From assembly GCA_016928195.1 (NCBI GenBank), contig JAFGLF010000078.1, positions 1-64,000 of the forward strand: a stretch of DNA of 64,000 bases, in the 5' to 3' direction. The stretch comes from Elusimicrobiota bacterium (lineage in GTDB: Bacteria > Elusimicrobiota > UBA8919). The notes below the pieces were generated by a model. That model saw nothing but the letters and a program-made list of their open reading frames with translations, was not told the DNA's origin and made no database searches. A program made the translations under genes and the position numbers. Positions 23,878-31,732 of this stretch are shown here, piece by piece (the first letter of the stretch is position 1; every line of letters begins with the position of its first letter).

Positions 23878-24979
23878 ATATTTCCTCGACTTCTCTTGTT
23901 ATTCTCTCCCAGCCGTATTTTTCATCAACAAGATTTTTTCCGGCTTCCCCGATATCTTTCCTTAAATGTTCGTTACTGATAAAAAGCGAAACAGCATTCG
24001 CAAGTTCTTCGTCATCTTCCGGAAGTATAAGTATAGTATTCTTCTTATTCTCAAGCCCGGACGGAATAAACCTGCCTGAAGTCGTAACAGTCGGAATACC
24101 ATGTGCAAGCAGAGACCAGTAGCTCGAGCGCATTCCTGAAATCCCATCCCTGAAAGGCATTACGCCTATATCGCACGACTTTATATATTCCGAAACTTTC
24201 CCTTTTTCCACATATCCGAGCCATATAACATAATTCTCAAGTTTAAGTTCTTTAATAAGTTTTTCGAGTTTATTACGGTAATTCTCTGAAGCTTTGTCAT
24301 GATGCCCGCCTGCAATAAATAAAACTTTTATTTTACCTCCTCTGTCTAAAAGCTTTCTTGCCGCATGAATTATCTCTTCTATTCCTTTGTCGCCCTTCAA
24401 AAATCCGAAGTTTAATAATAGTGTTTCTGTGTCAGTTATGCCTAATTTCTTTCTGATATTATTTCTATCAACAGTATTTCCGTTATATAAAATATTGGGG
24501 CCATCAAAAACCTTATGCACTTTATCTTTATACTCACGAAATTTTTCGGTAACGGTTATATAATCCTGGTCCGTAGTCACTGTTAAATGGCTGCTGTATT
24601 TTACAATCATTTTTGCAAGAAAACAACTCACCGGATTTCCAAAATCGACAAAAGCAAGCGATGTTACAACTTTAATTCTCCTCCCGAATAAGTACGGCAA
24701 AAATCCAGCCAGAATCTTGCCGGGAAAATCTCTCTCATGATACTGAATATGAATCACATCGGGTTTGATTTTTCCGACAAATTTTCTGACCTTACCATAT
24801 TCAAAAACCGACCAGTTGTTCATTATTCCGGCTACATTACCCGGGAATATATGCGCTATCTTCGTAGTAAGAACATAAACCTCGTGTGATTTAGACAGAT
24901 TCTTACACAGCAGTTCAGTATAATCCGCCATTCCGCATTTTGTCGGCGGATATGTAGGCGTAACCATTAAAACTTTCAC
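23864..24979 (-). CDS. Glycosyltransferase family 4 protein
   Basis: A 371-residue GT-B fold enzyme starting at a GTG (24979). The N-terminal domain opens MKVLMVTPTYPPTKCGMADY; the C-terminal nucleotide-sugar domain has LLNFGFLKGDKGIEEIIHAA, VIWLGYVEKGKVSEYI and DIGVMPFRDGISGMRSSYW, with the catalytic-region Glu motif weakly kept. It probably adds a sugar to the LPS core or O-antigen; donor unknown. It overlaps the DegT start by 14 bp. Upstream lies a 112-bp inverted-repeat element. Confidence 0.85.
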   Translation of the reverse strand: MKVLMVTPTYPPTKCGMADYTELLCKNLSKSHEVYVLTTKIAHIFPGNVAGIMNNWSVFEYGKVRKFVGKIKPDVIHIQYHERDFPGKILAGFLPYLFGRRIKVVTSLAFVDFGNPVSCFLAKMIVKYSSHLTVTTDQDYITVTEKFREYKDKVHKVFDGPNILYNGNTVDRNNIRKKLGITDTETLLLNFGFLKGDKGIEEIIHAARKLLDRGGKIKVLFIAGGHHDKASENYRNKLEKLIKELKLENYVIWLGYVEKGKVSEYIKSCDIGVMPFRDGISGMRSSYWSLLAHGIPTVTTSGRFIPSGLENKKNTILILPEDDEELANAVSLFISNEHLRKDIGEAGKNLVDEKYGWERITREVEEIYGYN

Positions 24980-25015
24980 CCAGCCATCACCCCTAAAGGA
25001 TAAATCATTTTCGTG

Positions 25016-25128
25016 TGACCACGAGGGGGAACTTTTCGAAGAGCCTCGATTTGCGACTACGCTTTCACGAGCAAATCCCCGAGCGAGCTGGTGCCGAGCG
25101 GCTCAAGAAAAGTTTTTCCTAGTGGTCA
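25016..25128. repeat. Intergenic inverted-repeat element, 113 bp
   Basis: Outer arms of 22 bp (25016-25037 and 25107-25128) match at 18 positions, starting tgaccac and ending ctttcc-like; three of the four differences would be G-U pairs in plus-strand RNA. Inside are GATTTGC...GCAAATC and GAGCC...GGCTC arms, so a branched fold is possible. It occupies most of the 182-bp gap between two glycosyltransferase genes. No coding capacity or promoter seen. Confidence 0.65.
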
Positions 25129-25161
25129 TACGGTCAACTCAAAAAAACTTTCTTCTGAATA

Positions 25162-25908
25162 TCATTTACCTGAAGTATGCAGTTCTTTTAATTTTAAAAA
25201 CTTTACAATATCAAAGAAAGAACATAAAAGCGCCCAGTTTAATCCTGCAGAACCGTCAAGAAAACCAAGCTTTAAAAAGTATATTTTAATAAACTTAATA
25301 GGAGCATATAAATACTGCCATAAATAAAATTTATTTTTATTGTCAAATCTCTTCAGAGCATTCAACGTGGTGTATCTGTTGAACCGCTCGAAATAATCCG
25401 AAAGATTTTTATAACTGTGATGTTCCAGGCTGTTTTTTAAACGCCCTATTTTACCGTCAACATCCAGTTTTTCATGTACTAAATCAAGATTAAACCTCGC
25501 CTTTCCTTTACGAAAGAGCCGAATCTGGTAATCCGGGTAACAACCGCCCCATCTTAAAAACTTACCCTGGAATATCAGCTTTCTCGGAATTTTAAAAGCC
25601 ACATAATCATCACTGCCTTTAATAATCTCTTTTATCTCCCGCTGCAGCTCAGGCGATATTACTTCGTCGGCATCTATGGATAAAACCCATTTGTTTACGG
25701 CTTTATCTATTGCAAAATTCTTCTGGATACCATATCCTTCCCATTTTCTTTCAAAAACTTTTGCACCGAATCTCTTGGCTGTATCAACTGTAGTGTCGGT
25801 ACTGCCTGAATCGACAACTATAATTTCATCAGCCCATTTAACGTTTTCAAGACAATACGGCAGATCATCCTGTTCGTTTTTTGTAATAATAACTACTGAT
25901 ATCTTCAC
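25162..25908 (-). CDS. Glycosyltransferase family 2 (WaaE/KdtX-like)
   Basis: A 248-residue GT-A enzyme starting at GTG 25908 after a GGGGGGTAGGG ribosome site. It has SVVIITKNEQDDLPYCLENV, DEIIVVDSGSTDTTVDTA, the metal-binding SIDADEVISPEL (DxD-type) and WGGCYPDYQIRLFRKGKARF. Length and these motifs fit the WaaE-type LPS core beta-glucosyltransferases. It begins 2 bp after the preceding GT4 stop. Donor and acceptor cannot be read from sequence. Confidence 0.88.
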   Translation of the reverse strand: MKISVVIITKNEQDDLPYCLENVKWADEIIVVDSGSTDTTVDTAKRFGAKVFERKWEGYGIQKNFAIDKAVNKWVLSIDADEVISPELQREIKEIIKGSDDYVAFKIPRKLIFQGKFLRWGGCYPDYQIRLFRKGKARFNLDLVHEKLDVDGKIGRLKNSLEHHSYKNLSDYFERFNRYTTLNALKRFDNKNKFYLWQYLYAPIKFIKIYFLKLGFLDGSAGLNWALLCSFFDIVKFLKLKELHTSGK

Positions 25909-25910
25909 CC

Positions 25911-27008
25911 CTACCCCCCATCAAAAATCCTTATAACTTCTTTTATGGTTTTCTGTATTGAAAATCTTTCTGCGGACTTTCTGGCATATAAAGACATTTC
26001 CTGTCTTTTTTCCGGATTATCTATAAAATACAAAATTTTTTCCGAAAGCATGCCGGAATCGCCAACATTTATAAAAAAACCGTTTTTACCTTCATCAATC
26101 TGTTCCGGAACGCCTCCGACCTTTGTAGTTATCACAGGGACGCCCATAGCAAGCGCTTCCAATGTCGCATTACAGAAATTTTCAGATTTAGAACTTAATA
26201 CGAACAGAAAAAAACTGCTGACAATATCAAAAACATCAAATCTGAATCCTGTAAATATTACTTTTTTACCGTAGATACCCTGCTGTCTGGCAAAATCTTC
26301 AAGCTCCTTTCTAAGGTTGCCGCTGCCCACAATAACAAAATACAGATCGTCCCTTTTTGTCTTTTCTAAAATATAGCGGATAGCTTTTAAAAATGTAATC
26401 TGGTCTTTTATTTTGTCTAATGCCCCGACTGTACCTACTATTAATGCATTATCGGGAATTCCGAATTCTTTCTTAAAATCAGCTGTATTTTTGTCTGCTT
26501 GTAATACGTCAAGTTCTATACCATCATGCACAACTGCTATTTTTTCAGCCGGTATATCCGAATCCCTAAGAACCCCTGCACTAAATTCCGAAACTGCAAT
26601 ATATTTATCAACCAGACGGCTGTTATATTTTATCCTGCCAGTAAAACCCCTGCCGGCAGGTCTTATAACCCTGCGTGCAACATAAAGTTTTAATTTTCTT
26701 AAAAAGAATTTGACCAACAAACCTATCGTGTGGGCATTAGAGGTCTGTGTGTATAAAATCCCAGTGTTATCCTTTTTAATCTTAGAGATAATTCTGCAGT
26801 ATGTCGCCGGATTATACGCTGTAAAAAAATTCGGCAGTGCAACGGATTCAAAATTTTCATTTTGCAGTTTTTTATATAGTACACTATTTTCTGGGGTTAC
26901 GGTTACCGAACTGATACCGTTTCTTATTAAATACTTCTGAAGGAGATATGTCTGCCTCTGTCCGCCCCCCCATTTTCTGCCTGTATCTATTAAAAGAACT
27001 TTGTTCAT
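25911..27008 (-). CDS. Glycosyltransferase family 4 protein
   Basis: A 365-residue GT-B enzyme. The N-terminal domain begins VLLIDTGRKWGGGQRQTYLL; the C-terminal domain has IVGTVGALDKIKDQITFLKA, VIVGSGNLRKELE, and the GT4 catalytic motif SENFCNATLEALAMGVPVI with the conserved Glu residues, then GGVPEQIDEGKNGFF. It overlaps the fused double GT4 gene by 4 bp (ATGA). Probably part of LPS core or O-antigen assembly on the cytoplasmic face. Confidence 0.88.
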   Translation of the reverse strand: MNKVLLIDTGRKWGGGQRQTYLLQKYLIRNGISSVTVTPENSVLYKKLQNENFESVALPNFFTAYNPATYCRIISKIKKDNTGILYTQTSNAHTIGLLVKFFLRKLKLYVARRVIRPAGRGFTGRIKYNSRLVDKYIAVSEFSAGVLRDSDIPAEKIAVVHDGIELDVLQADKNTADFKKEFGIPDNALIVGTVGALDKIKDQITFLKAIRYILEKTKRDDLYFVIVGSGNLRKELEDFARQQGIYGKKVIFTGFRFDVFDIVSSFFLFVLSSKSENFCNATLEALAMGVPVITTKVGGVPEQIDEGKNGFFINVGDSGMLSEKILYFIDNPEKRQEMSLYARKSAERFSIQKTIKEVIRIFDGG

Positions 27009-29284
27009 AAGCTTTTATAGACTTTTAATGTATTTTCGGCAAATATAGAATCACTATAGTTACCGACGACATGCTGTCTTGCATATTCCGCCATTTCATT
27101 TCTCTTTTTCTCATTTTCAATTAATATAGATATTTTTTCTGCCATAATTGCGGGCTCCTCGGGTTCTACAATATATCCGCAGACATCATCCCGTATTATG
27201 TCCGGTACCCCGCCGACATCGGTTGCGACAACAGGAACACCGCAGGCAAGCCATTCAACCAACACCCTTGGCACAAACTCCGAACCTACAGAAGAAATAA
27301 CGCCTGCCCTGCAAATACTCATAATTTCCGGTAAATCATCTCTATAACCAAGAAAAACAACAGATTTAAATATTCCGGCATCCTTTGCAAAATTTTCAAG
27401 ATCACCTCTGCTTAACAAATCGTCCTTGCCGGCAACAATAAATTTTATATTTCTGTGCTTTTCAAGAACCAATCTTGCTGCCTCAAAAAAATATCTATGG
27501 CCTTTAACAGGGGCAAATCTCCCTATTATTCCTATTGCCGTAGTGTTTTTGCTTATACCCAGTTCTTTATAAATACTTTCAGCAGGTTTCAACGGCATAA
27601 ACTTTATAATATCTACACCCAGTTGTATAACCGATATTTTTTCTGCTAAACCCGGTATTTCCTTCAGACAGCCGTCTTTAATATTCTTATTACTAACGAT
27701 AGTATGAGCTATAAAAGTTTTATAAAAAAATCTATGCAGAAATTTTTCAGCTATAGGATGATCATCCGTTTTAGTTCTGACTATTTTTATTCCTGCGATT
27801 CTGGCAGCTAAAGCAATAACAGGAAAACCTATAGTCTGATGTACATTAATAATATTTATTCTTTTCTTAAATAAAAACAAAAGCAGTTTTACAAATGATA
27901 TTATAAAAAAAATCGAATGTTTTAGATTAATATTAAGAACTGCCGGGACCTGCAGTTCTTTTAATTTTCTCGCAATATCCGTTCTACTCTGGGTCAGCAC
28001 ATAAACATTTTCCCCTTTATCCTTTAATGCTTTTGCAAGAAAAACTCCATACTGTGCTTTTGCCCACCAGCCTTTCACCATAACAATATGAAGAATATTT
28101 AATTTACTAAACGCAGATTGCCGCCCGCCTGACGACGGCGAGGCAGGCAAATTAACTTCCGAATTACCTCCACTTCTTCGTCCATCGTCCATCGTCCGTC
28201 GCTTATCGTTTCTCCTATCCACTGCCTCTGTATAAACCCTTTCTGTTTCTGTTATGAACCTTTCAGAACTGAACCTTTCATTGATAATTTTTTTATTATC
28301 CTCCCCTATATTTCCTGCTTCCTCCTGATTCTCCAGAAATTTTAAAATCTTCCCGGAGAGAGACCGGGAATCACATGGTTCAGCCAGAAACTTTTCATCA
28401 AGTATTTCCGGTATACAGCCGACACGTGTCGCGGCAACCGGTTTACCGCAGGCCATCCATTCAAGCAGGACTCTGCTAACCGCTTCACTACCGGTTGAAG
28501 CAATAACTCCAACCGAACATTTAGACATGAAACGATATACGTCGTTAATATATCCGTAAAACGCAACTGAGCCTGCTATTCCGAGTTCTCCGGCATACAA
28601 CTTAAGTTCACTGTATTTTATATTGGCTTCAAGCCCTGCAACAGAAAATCTTATATCCGGGAATTTCCTCAAGACCTCTGAAGCAGCTTCTAAAAAATAT
28701 CTATGCCCTTTAACAGAATCAAGCCTTCCGACAATACCGACCCTTTTAAATTCTAATTCTTTGTTTATACTTTTGCTCTTTTGCTCTATGCCCTTCTGCT
28801 CTTGTATGCCTTGATAAACCGTAACAACCTTTTCTTTATCAATTCCTATATCAATATATCTTTTTCTTATAAGTTCGGAAGCTGTTATAATCTTTGAAGT
28901 TTTTTTATACAGAAAACTTCTTTTTGGATGCATATCATCCGACTTTGTTCTTACTATGGAAAACTTTTTATCAGCAGGAACAACCAGTAAAGTAAGATAT
29001 GCCAAAAGATGTCCTTTGCCGGTGTGTGCATTTACCACATCTATATCTTCTTCACAGATAAGCTTCCTCAGCCGTAAAATACTTCCGAATATAAACGGAT
29101 TCTTTCGTGAACATATTTTGACTGTTTTAAAACCGTTCTCTTTTGCATGTTTTAAAGGCAACCCCGTTTCAATACCTGCAAAAAATACCTTATGCCCTCT
29201 CTTAACAAGTCCTTTCGAGACATCCAGCGCATAGCCGGTAATTCCGCTGAACCAGGGAATATCAACTATATGTAAAATCTTCAC
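27005..29284 (-). CDS. Tandem fusion of two glycosyltransferase family 4 proteins
   Basis: Start taken at GTG 29284 (VKILHIVDIPWFSG), which has GGAGGGG at the right distance; the frame is open ten codons further. The 759-residue product is two paralogous GT-B proteins: residues 1 to about 360 (IVGRLDSVKGHRYFLEAASE; GSEAVSRVLLEWMACGKPVA) and about 395-759 (IIGRFAPVKGHRYFFEAARL; GSEFVPRVLVEWLACGVPVV). The 35-40-residue linker (DRRNDKRRTMDDGRRSGG...) is encoded by repeats at 28118-28215, and the second half lacks its own start codon. Seen directly; fusion through repeat insertion is inferred. Both halves keep their donor-site motifs. Confidence 0.88.
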   Translation of the reverse strand: MKILHIVDIPWFSGITGYALDVSKGLVKRGHKVFFAGIETGLPLKHAKENGFKTVKICSRKNPFIFGSILRLRKLICEEDIDVVNAHTGKGHLLAYLTLLVVPADKKFSIVRTKSDDMHPKRSFLYKKTSKIITASELIRKRYIDIGIDKEKVVTVYQGIQEQKGIEQKSKSINKELEFKRVGIVGRLDSVKGHRYFLEAASEVLRKFPDIRFSVAGLEANIKYSELKLYAGELGIAGSVAFYGYINDVYRFMSKCSVGVIASTGSEAVSRVLLEWMACGKPVAATRVGCIPEILDEKFLAEPCDSRSLSGKILKFLENQEEAGNIGEDNKKIINERFSSERFITETERVYTEAVDRRNDKRRTMDDGRRSGGNSEVNLPASPSSGGRQSAFSKLNILHIVMVKGWWAKAQYGVFLAKALKDKGENVYVLTQSRTDIARKLKELQVPAVLNINLKHSIFFIISFVKLLLFLFKKRINIINVHQTIGFPVIALAARIAGIKIVRTKTDDHPIAEKFLHRFFYKTFIAHTIVSNKNIKDGCLKEIPGLAEKISVIQLGVDIIKFMPLKPAESIYKELGISKNTTAIGIIGRFAPVKGHRYFFEAARLVLEKHRNIKFIVAGKDDLLSRGDLENFAKDAGIFKSVVFLGYRDDLPEIMSICRAGVISSVGSEFVPRVLVEWLACGVPVVATDVGGVPDIIRDDVCGYIVEPEEPAIMAEKISILIENEKKRNEMAEYARQHVVGNYSDSIFAENTLKVYKSL
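28118..28215 (-). repeat. Repeat linker joining two glycosyltransferases
   Basis: cgtccatcgtccatcgtccg repeats (28179-28200) follow a GC-rich core, ccgcccgcctgacgacggcg then aggcaggc, with partial dyad symmetry. The stretch is open in the glycosyltransferase frame. The words match those near 16.98 kb. Confidence 0.75.
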
Positions 29285-29381
29285 CCAGCCCCTCCGATAC
29301 TTATCTGACCACAATTCTTATACACCACTACTATATAATAGAACCCAATTTATCCCACCAAAAATTATGGAGGGGCCGGGT
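29283..29381. repeat. Intergenic inverted repeat spanning two GT genes
   Basis: 13-bp arms, acccagcccctcc (29283-29295) and ggaggggccgggt (29369-29381), match at 12 positions around a 73-nt AT-rich loop. On the minus strand one arm contains the GGAGGGG ribosome site of the double glycosyltransferase, so folding would hide it. Confidence 0.65.
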
Positions 29382-29389
29382 TCGTTTTT

Positions 29390-30388
29390 TTATGCATTCA
29401 TTCTTATAACAGCATTTAATACTTCTTCAACTCCGATATCACCCATGCATACAAAACTATTTTTAGGACACTTTTTTGGACCGTGTTTACCGCAGGGACG
29501 GCAGGGAATATCTTTTTCTATAACCATTGCTTCCCTTGAATACGGATAGAATCCCTGTTCTTTTATCGTAGGACCAAAAATCGCAATCGTCGGAACATCA
29601 AATGCTGCCGCAATATGCATTGGACCAGAATCATTCGTAATAAAAACCCTGCATTGTTTTATAAGTGCAGCAAGCTGTTTTAGTGTCGTTTTACCCGCAA
29701 GATTCAATGCTTTTCCCTTCATATTTTTTTCAACAATATCGGCTGTTATCTTATCTTCTTTACCGCCAAAAATTACAATTTTACCGCCAAGCCGTTCAAT
29801 AATGGAATCGGAAAGCTGTGCATATCTTTCCGGGAGCCATCTCTTTGTGGCCCAGACACTACCTGGGTTTATTCCGAAAAAATTACTATCTGTACCTAAC
29901 AGAATTTTTGCATATTTCCCGCTTTCATTGTCGACATATATGCGCGTTCTTTCCTCGCGAACCACTACGTCAAAATACAGCAATAGGTCCAAATACCGTT
30001 CAATCTGATGTTTTGATTTATTAAAAAAGACTGTATCGGTAAAGAAAAACCTGCCCGCGCTATTATCAAAACCAATTCTTTTCTTAATTCCGGATAGAAA
30101 AGCTAAAAATCCCGATTTAAACGACGGATGCGGAATTAAAGCCGTATCGAATTTCTTACTTTTTAAAAATCTTGCAAGTTTCAATAGATTTAAAAATCCT
30201 TTATTTTTACCTTTTTTATCATAAACAATAATTTCGTCAATGTCCGGGTGTCCTTCAAGAATATTTGCAGTGGATGGGATACAGACAACTGATATCCGTG
30301 CCTTTAAATATTTTCTTGCTGCCTGAATTAAAGGGATTGTTAGTACAACATCCCCGAGAAACGCGGTCTGAATTATAAGTATTTTCAC
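29390..30388 (-). CDS. waaF: Lipopolysaccharide heptosyltransferase II-like (GT9)
   Basis: A 332-residue GT9 enzyme starting at GTG 30388. Motifs are TAFLGDVVLTIPLIQAARKY at the N-terminus, FGINPGSVWATKRWLPERYA (about residues 173-192), VIFGGKEDKITAD and the donor site FITNDSGPMHIAAAFDVPTI, closest in my recognition to WaaF. The tail carries four cysteines (CRPCGKHGPKKCPKNSFVCM), as in many bacterial WaaF-like proteins. It transfers heptose from ADP-heptose to the LPS inner core. It lies between two inverted-repeat elements. Confidence 0.9.
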   Translation of the reverse strand: MKILIIQTAFLGDVVLTIPLIQAARKYLKARISVVCIPSTANILEGHPDIDEIIVYDKKGKNKGFLNLLKLARFLKSKKFDTALIPHPSFKSGFLAFLSGIKKRIGFDNSAGRFFFTDTVFFNKSKHQIERYLDLLLYFDVVVREERTRIYVDNESGKYAKILLGTDSNFFGINPGSVWATKRWLPERYAQLSDSIIERLGGKIVIFGGKEDKITADIVEKNMKGKALNLAGKTTLKQLAALIKQCRVFITNDSGPMHIAAAFDVPTIAIFGPTIKEQGFYPYSREAMVIEKDIPCRPCGKHGPKKCPKNSFVCMGDIGVEEVLNAVIRMNA

Positions 30389-30389
30389 T

Positions 30390-30480
30390 CCACCACCTGC
30401 CTAAAGTCCGAAGGACTTTTAATATCCCACCAACTACCTACATACCAAAGTGTGTCTAATGACACACAGGCAGGCGGTGG
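30390..30480. repeat. Compact three-way-junction element, 91 bp
   Basis: An outer 13-bp stem (ccaccacctgcct 30390-30402 with aggcaggcggtgg 30468-30480, one mismatch) encloses two perfect 7-bp hairpins: AAAGTCC-gaa-GGACTTT (30403-30419) and GTGTGTC-taat-GACACAC (30450-30467). It fills the gap between the DUF374 and heptosyltransferase genes exactly, with the heptosyltransferase start at one foot. It is either a small structured mobile element or an RNA regulator of the junction. It does not resemble tRNA. Confidence 0.8.
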
Positions 30481-30482
30481 GG

Positions 30483-31112
30483 TCATATCAACGAATCCGA
30501 TTTGGCAGTTATTTCATCCAGTGCTATTTCTAGTTCCTTTGATTTTTCTTGTATATCGTCATTTTCTTTGATATATATTGGTTTACCGTGGCACAATGCA
30601 ACTTTACCGAACGGGAAAGGAATGTGGAATTCATCCCAGTTCCTGACAATATATTTTCTTTTTGCAGAACTTGACATAGGAATTATCGGCAAACCTGTTT
30701 TTTGTGCTACAACTAGAACACCCGGCTGAACCTTTTTTAAAGGCCCCCTAGGACCGTCCGGAGTAAAAGCAATGGGATTTCCTGCTTTTCCTTTTTCAAC
30801 CAGAGAGCACAATGCCTCAAAGCCGCCCCTGGATGTAGAACCTCTGACATTTTTACAGCCGAATTTTTCCGTTATACCAGTAATATAACCCCCATCCCTG
30901 GATTTACTTACCAGAATATAAACGCCTTCGTTCCTGTGGGCCCAAACCAGATATATCTGTCTGCCGTGCCAAAAAGTAAAAATCACCGGCTTTTTATTTT
31001 TATATAATTCTTCATATTCCGGAGCATTATCCACAACGGTTCTTGAGGTTTTACCGACAAGCCATATATAAAAAAAACCTATATTAATCAGCAATTTATC
31101 CAGAATATTCAT
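30483..31112 (-). CDS. DUF374 lysophospholipid acyltransferase-like protein
   Basis: A 209-residue protein of the DUF374 family, related to LPLAT acyltransferases such as those acylating lipid A. The catalytic-type motif is FTFWHGRQ (His replacing the HX4D block in this family), followed by VSKSRDGGYITGI, RGSTSRGG and FTPDGPRGPLKKVQPG. It probably transfers an acyl group to lipid A or its precursor at the inner membrane (inference from family and LPS neighbours). It follows the unknown 172-residue gene by 7 bp. Confidence 0.9.
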   Translation of the reverse strand: MNILDKLLINIGFFYIWLVGKTSRTVVDNAPEYEELYKNKKPVIFTFWHGRQIYLVWAHRNEGVYILVSKSRDGGYITGITEKFGCKNVRGSTSRGGFEALCSLVEKGKAGNPIAFTPDGPRGPLKKVQPGVLVVAQKTGLPIIPMSSSAKRKYIVRNWDEFHIPFPFGKVALCHGKPIYIKENDDIQEKSKELEIALDEITAKSDSLI

Positions 31113-31119
31113 AGATTTC

Positions 31120-31638
31120 TTATTTCTTTTTTCTAAGTGACCAGTTTACAGTAAAAAATTTCGTATTTTCAGGAGAAACAATGTTGTCGGAAAAACTTAC
31201 ATCTAATTTTGAAAAATCAATGGTTTTCAGTAACTTCTGATTTTCGAAGACCTTCCGGGGCTCAAGTTCAACGGCTTCCGCAAGATTACAGCGTTCATCC
31301 TCCGCTTCAATCTGGAGCAGTTTCATAACAAAACCCTGGGCTATTTCAAGACCGTCGGTCAGTGAAAGCATTGTAATTTCATTCTTTTCCAGTGTTTCGA
31401 CATCCTTTCCAAGAGTAACTGCAAGAAACGAAACAGCTATGGATTTACCCGCTTCACAGCATCCCCGGAAAACCTCGGGTTTCAAGGTATCATAAATCGT
31501 TGCAGGTTTAATAAGACCCTGGATTTCCCCTAGTTTCTCTGCCAGTACCTCTTCCGTAATATCAATTTTTCTTTTCTTAAGCCCCCTGAGGATATATCCC
31601 TGCCTCAGGTTAATTTTGAAACTCTTTATCATTTTCAT
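31120..31638 (-). CDS. Small conserved protein of unknown function heading the LPS cluster
   Basis: A 172-residue cytoplasmic protein, alpha/beta in pattern, without signal peptide. The middle (SIAVSFLAVTLGKDVETLEK, then LTDGLEIAQGFVMKLLQIEA) faintly recalls the activation domain of cobalamin-dependent methionine synthase, but the resemblance is too weak to name it. It is the first gene after a strong promoter at 31704-31732 and is 7 bp from the DUF374 gene, so it is probably co-expressed with the LPS genes. Confidence 0.65.
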   Translation of the reverse strand: MKMIKSFKINLRQGYILRGLKKRKIDITEEVLAEKLGEIQGLIKPATIYDTLKPEVFRGCCEAGKSIAVSFLAVTLGKDVETLEKNEITMLSLTDGLEIAQGFVMKLLQIEAEDERCNLAEAVELEPRKVFENQKLLKTIDFSKLDVSFSDNIVSPENTKFFTVNWSLRKKK

Positions 31639-31703
31639 AAAAAATATCCCTCTTTCGCATAAATTAGCGATTAGTCATATGCAATATACATAGTTAACTG
31701 AAT

Positions 31704-31732
31704 ATTATACTACAAAAAGAAGGGTTTTTCAA
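31704..31732 (-). promoter_or_regulatory. Near-consensus sigma70 promoter for the LPS core cluster
   Basis: On the minus strand TTGAAA (31732-31727), a 17-bp spacer, then a perfect TATAAT (31709-31704), 65 bp before the ATG at 31638. The -35 box overlaps the last codons of the GH2 gene, marking a new transcription unit. With only short gaps downstream it could serve genes as far as 17 kb. Confidence 0.75.

Noticed and set aside
26648..26660. CCTGCCGGCAGG palindrome in the GT4 gene at 25911-27008 considered as another inserted element
   Set aside because: No flanking short repeats and no clear extra residues compared with the expected segment; cannot be supported.
30390..30480. Cloverleaf-like element considered as a tRNA
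   Set aside because: Arm lengths, missing T-loop sequence and absence of a 7-nt anticodon loop rule out a tRNA.
31120..31638. Naming the gene as a methionine synthase activation-domain protein
   Set aside because: Similarity by eye covers only one helix-strand segment and the context is LPS synthesis.
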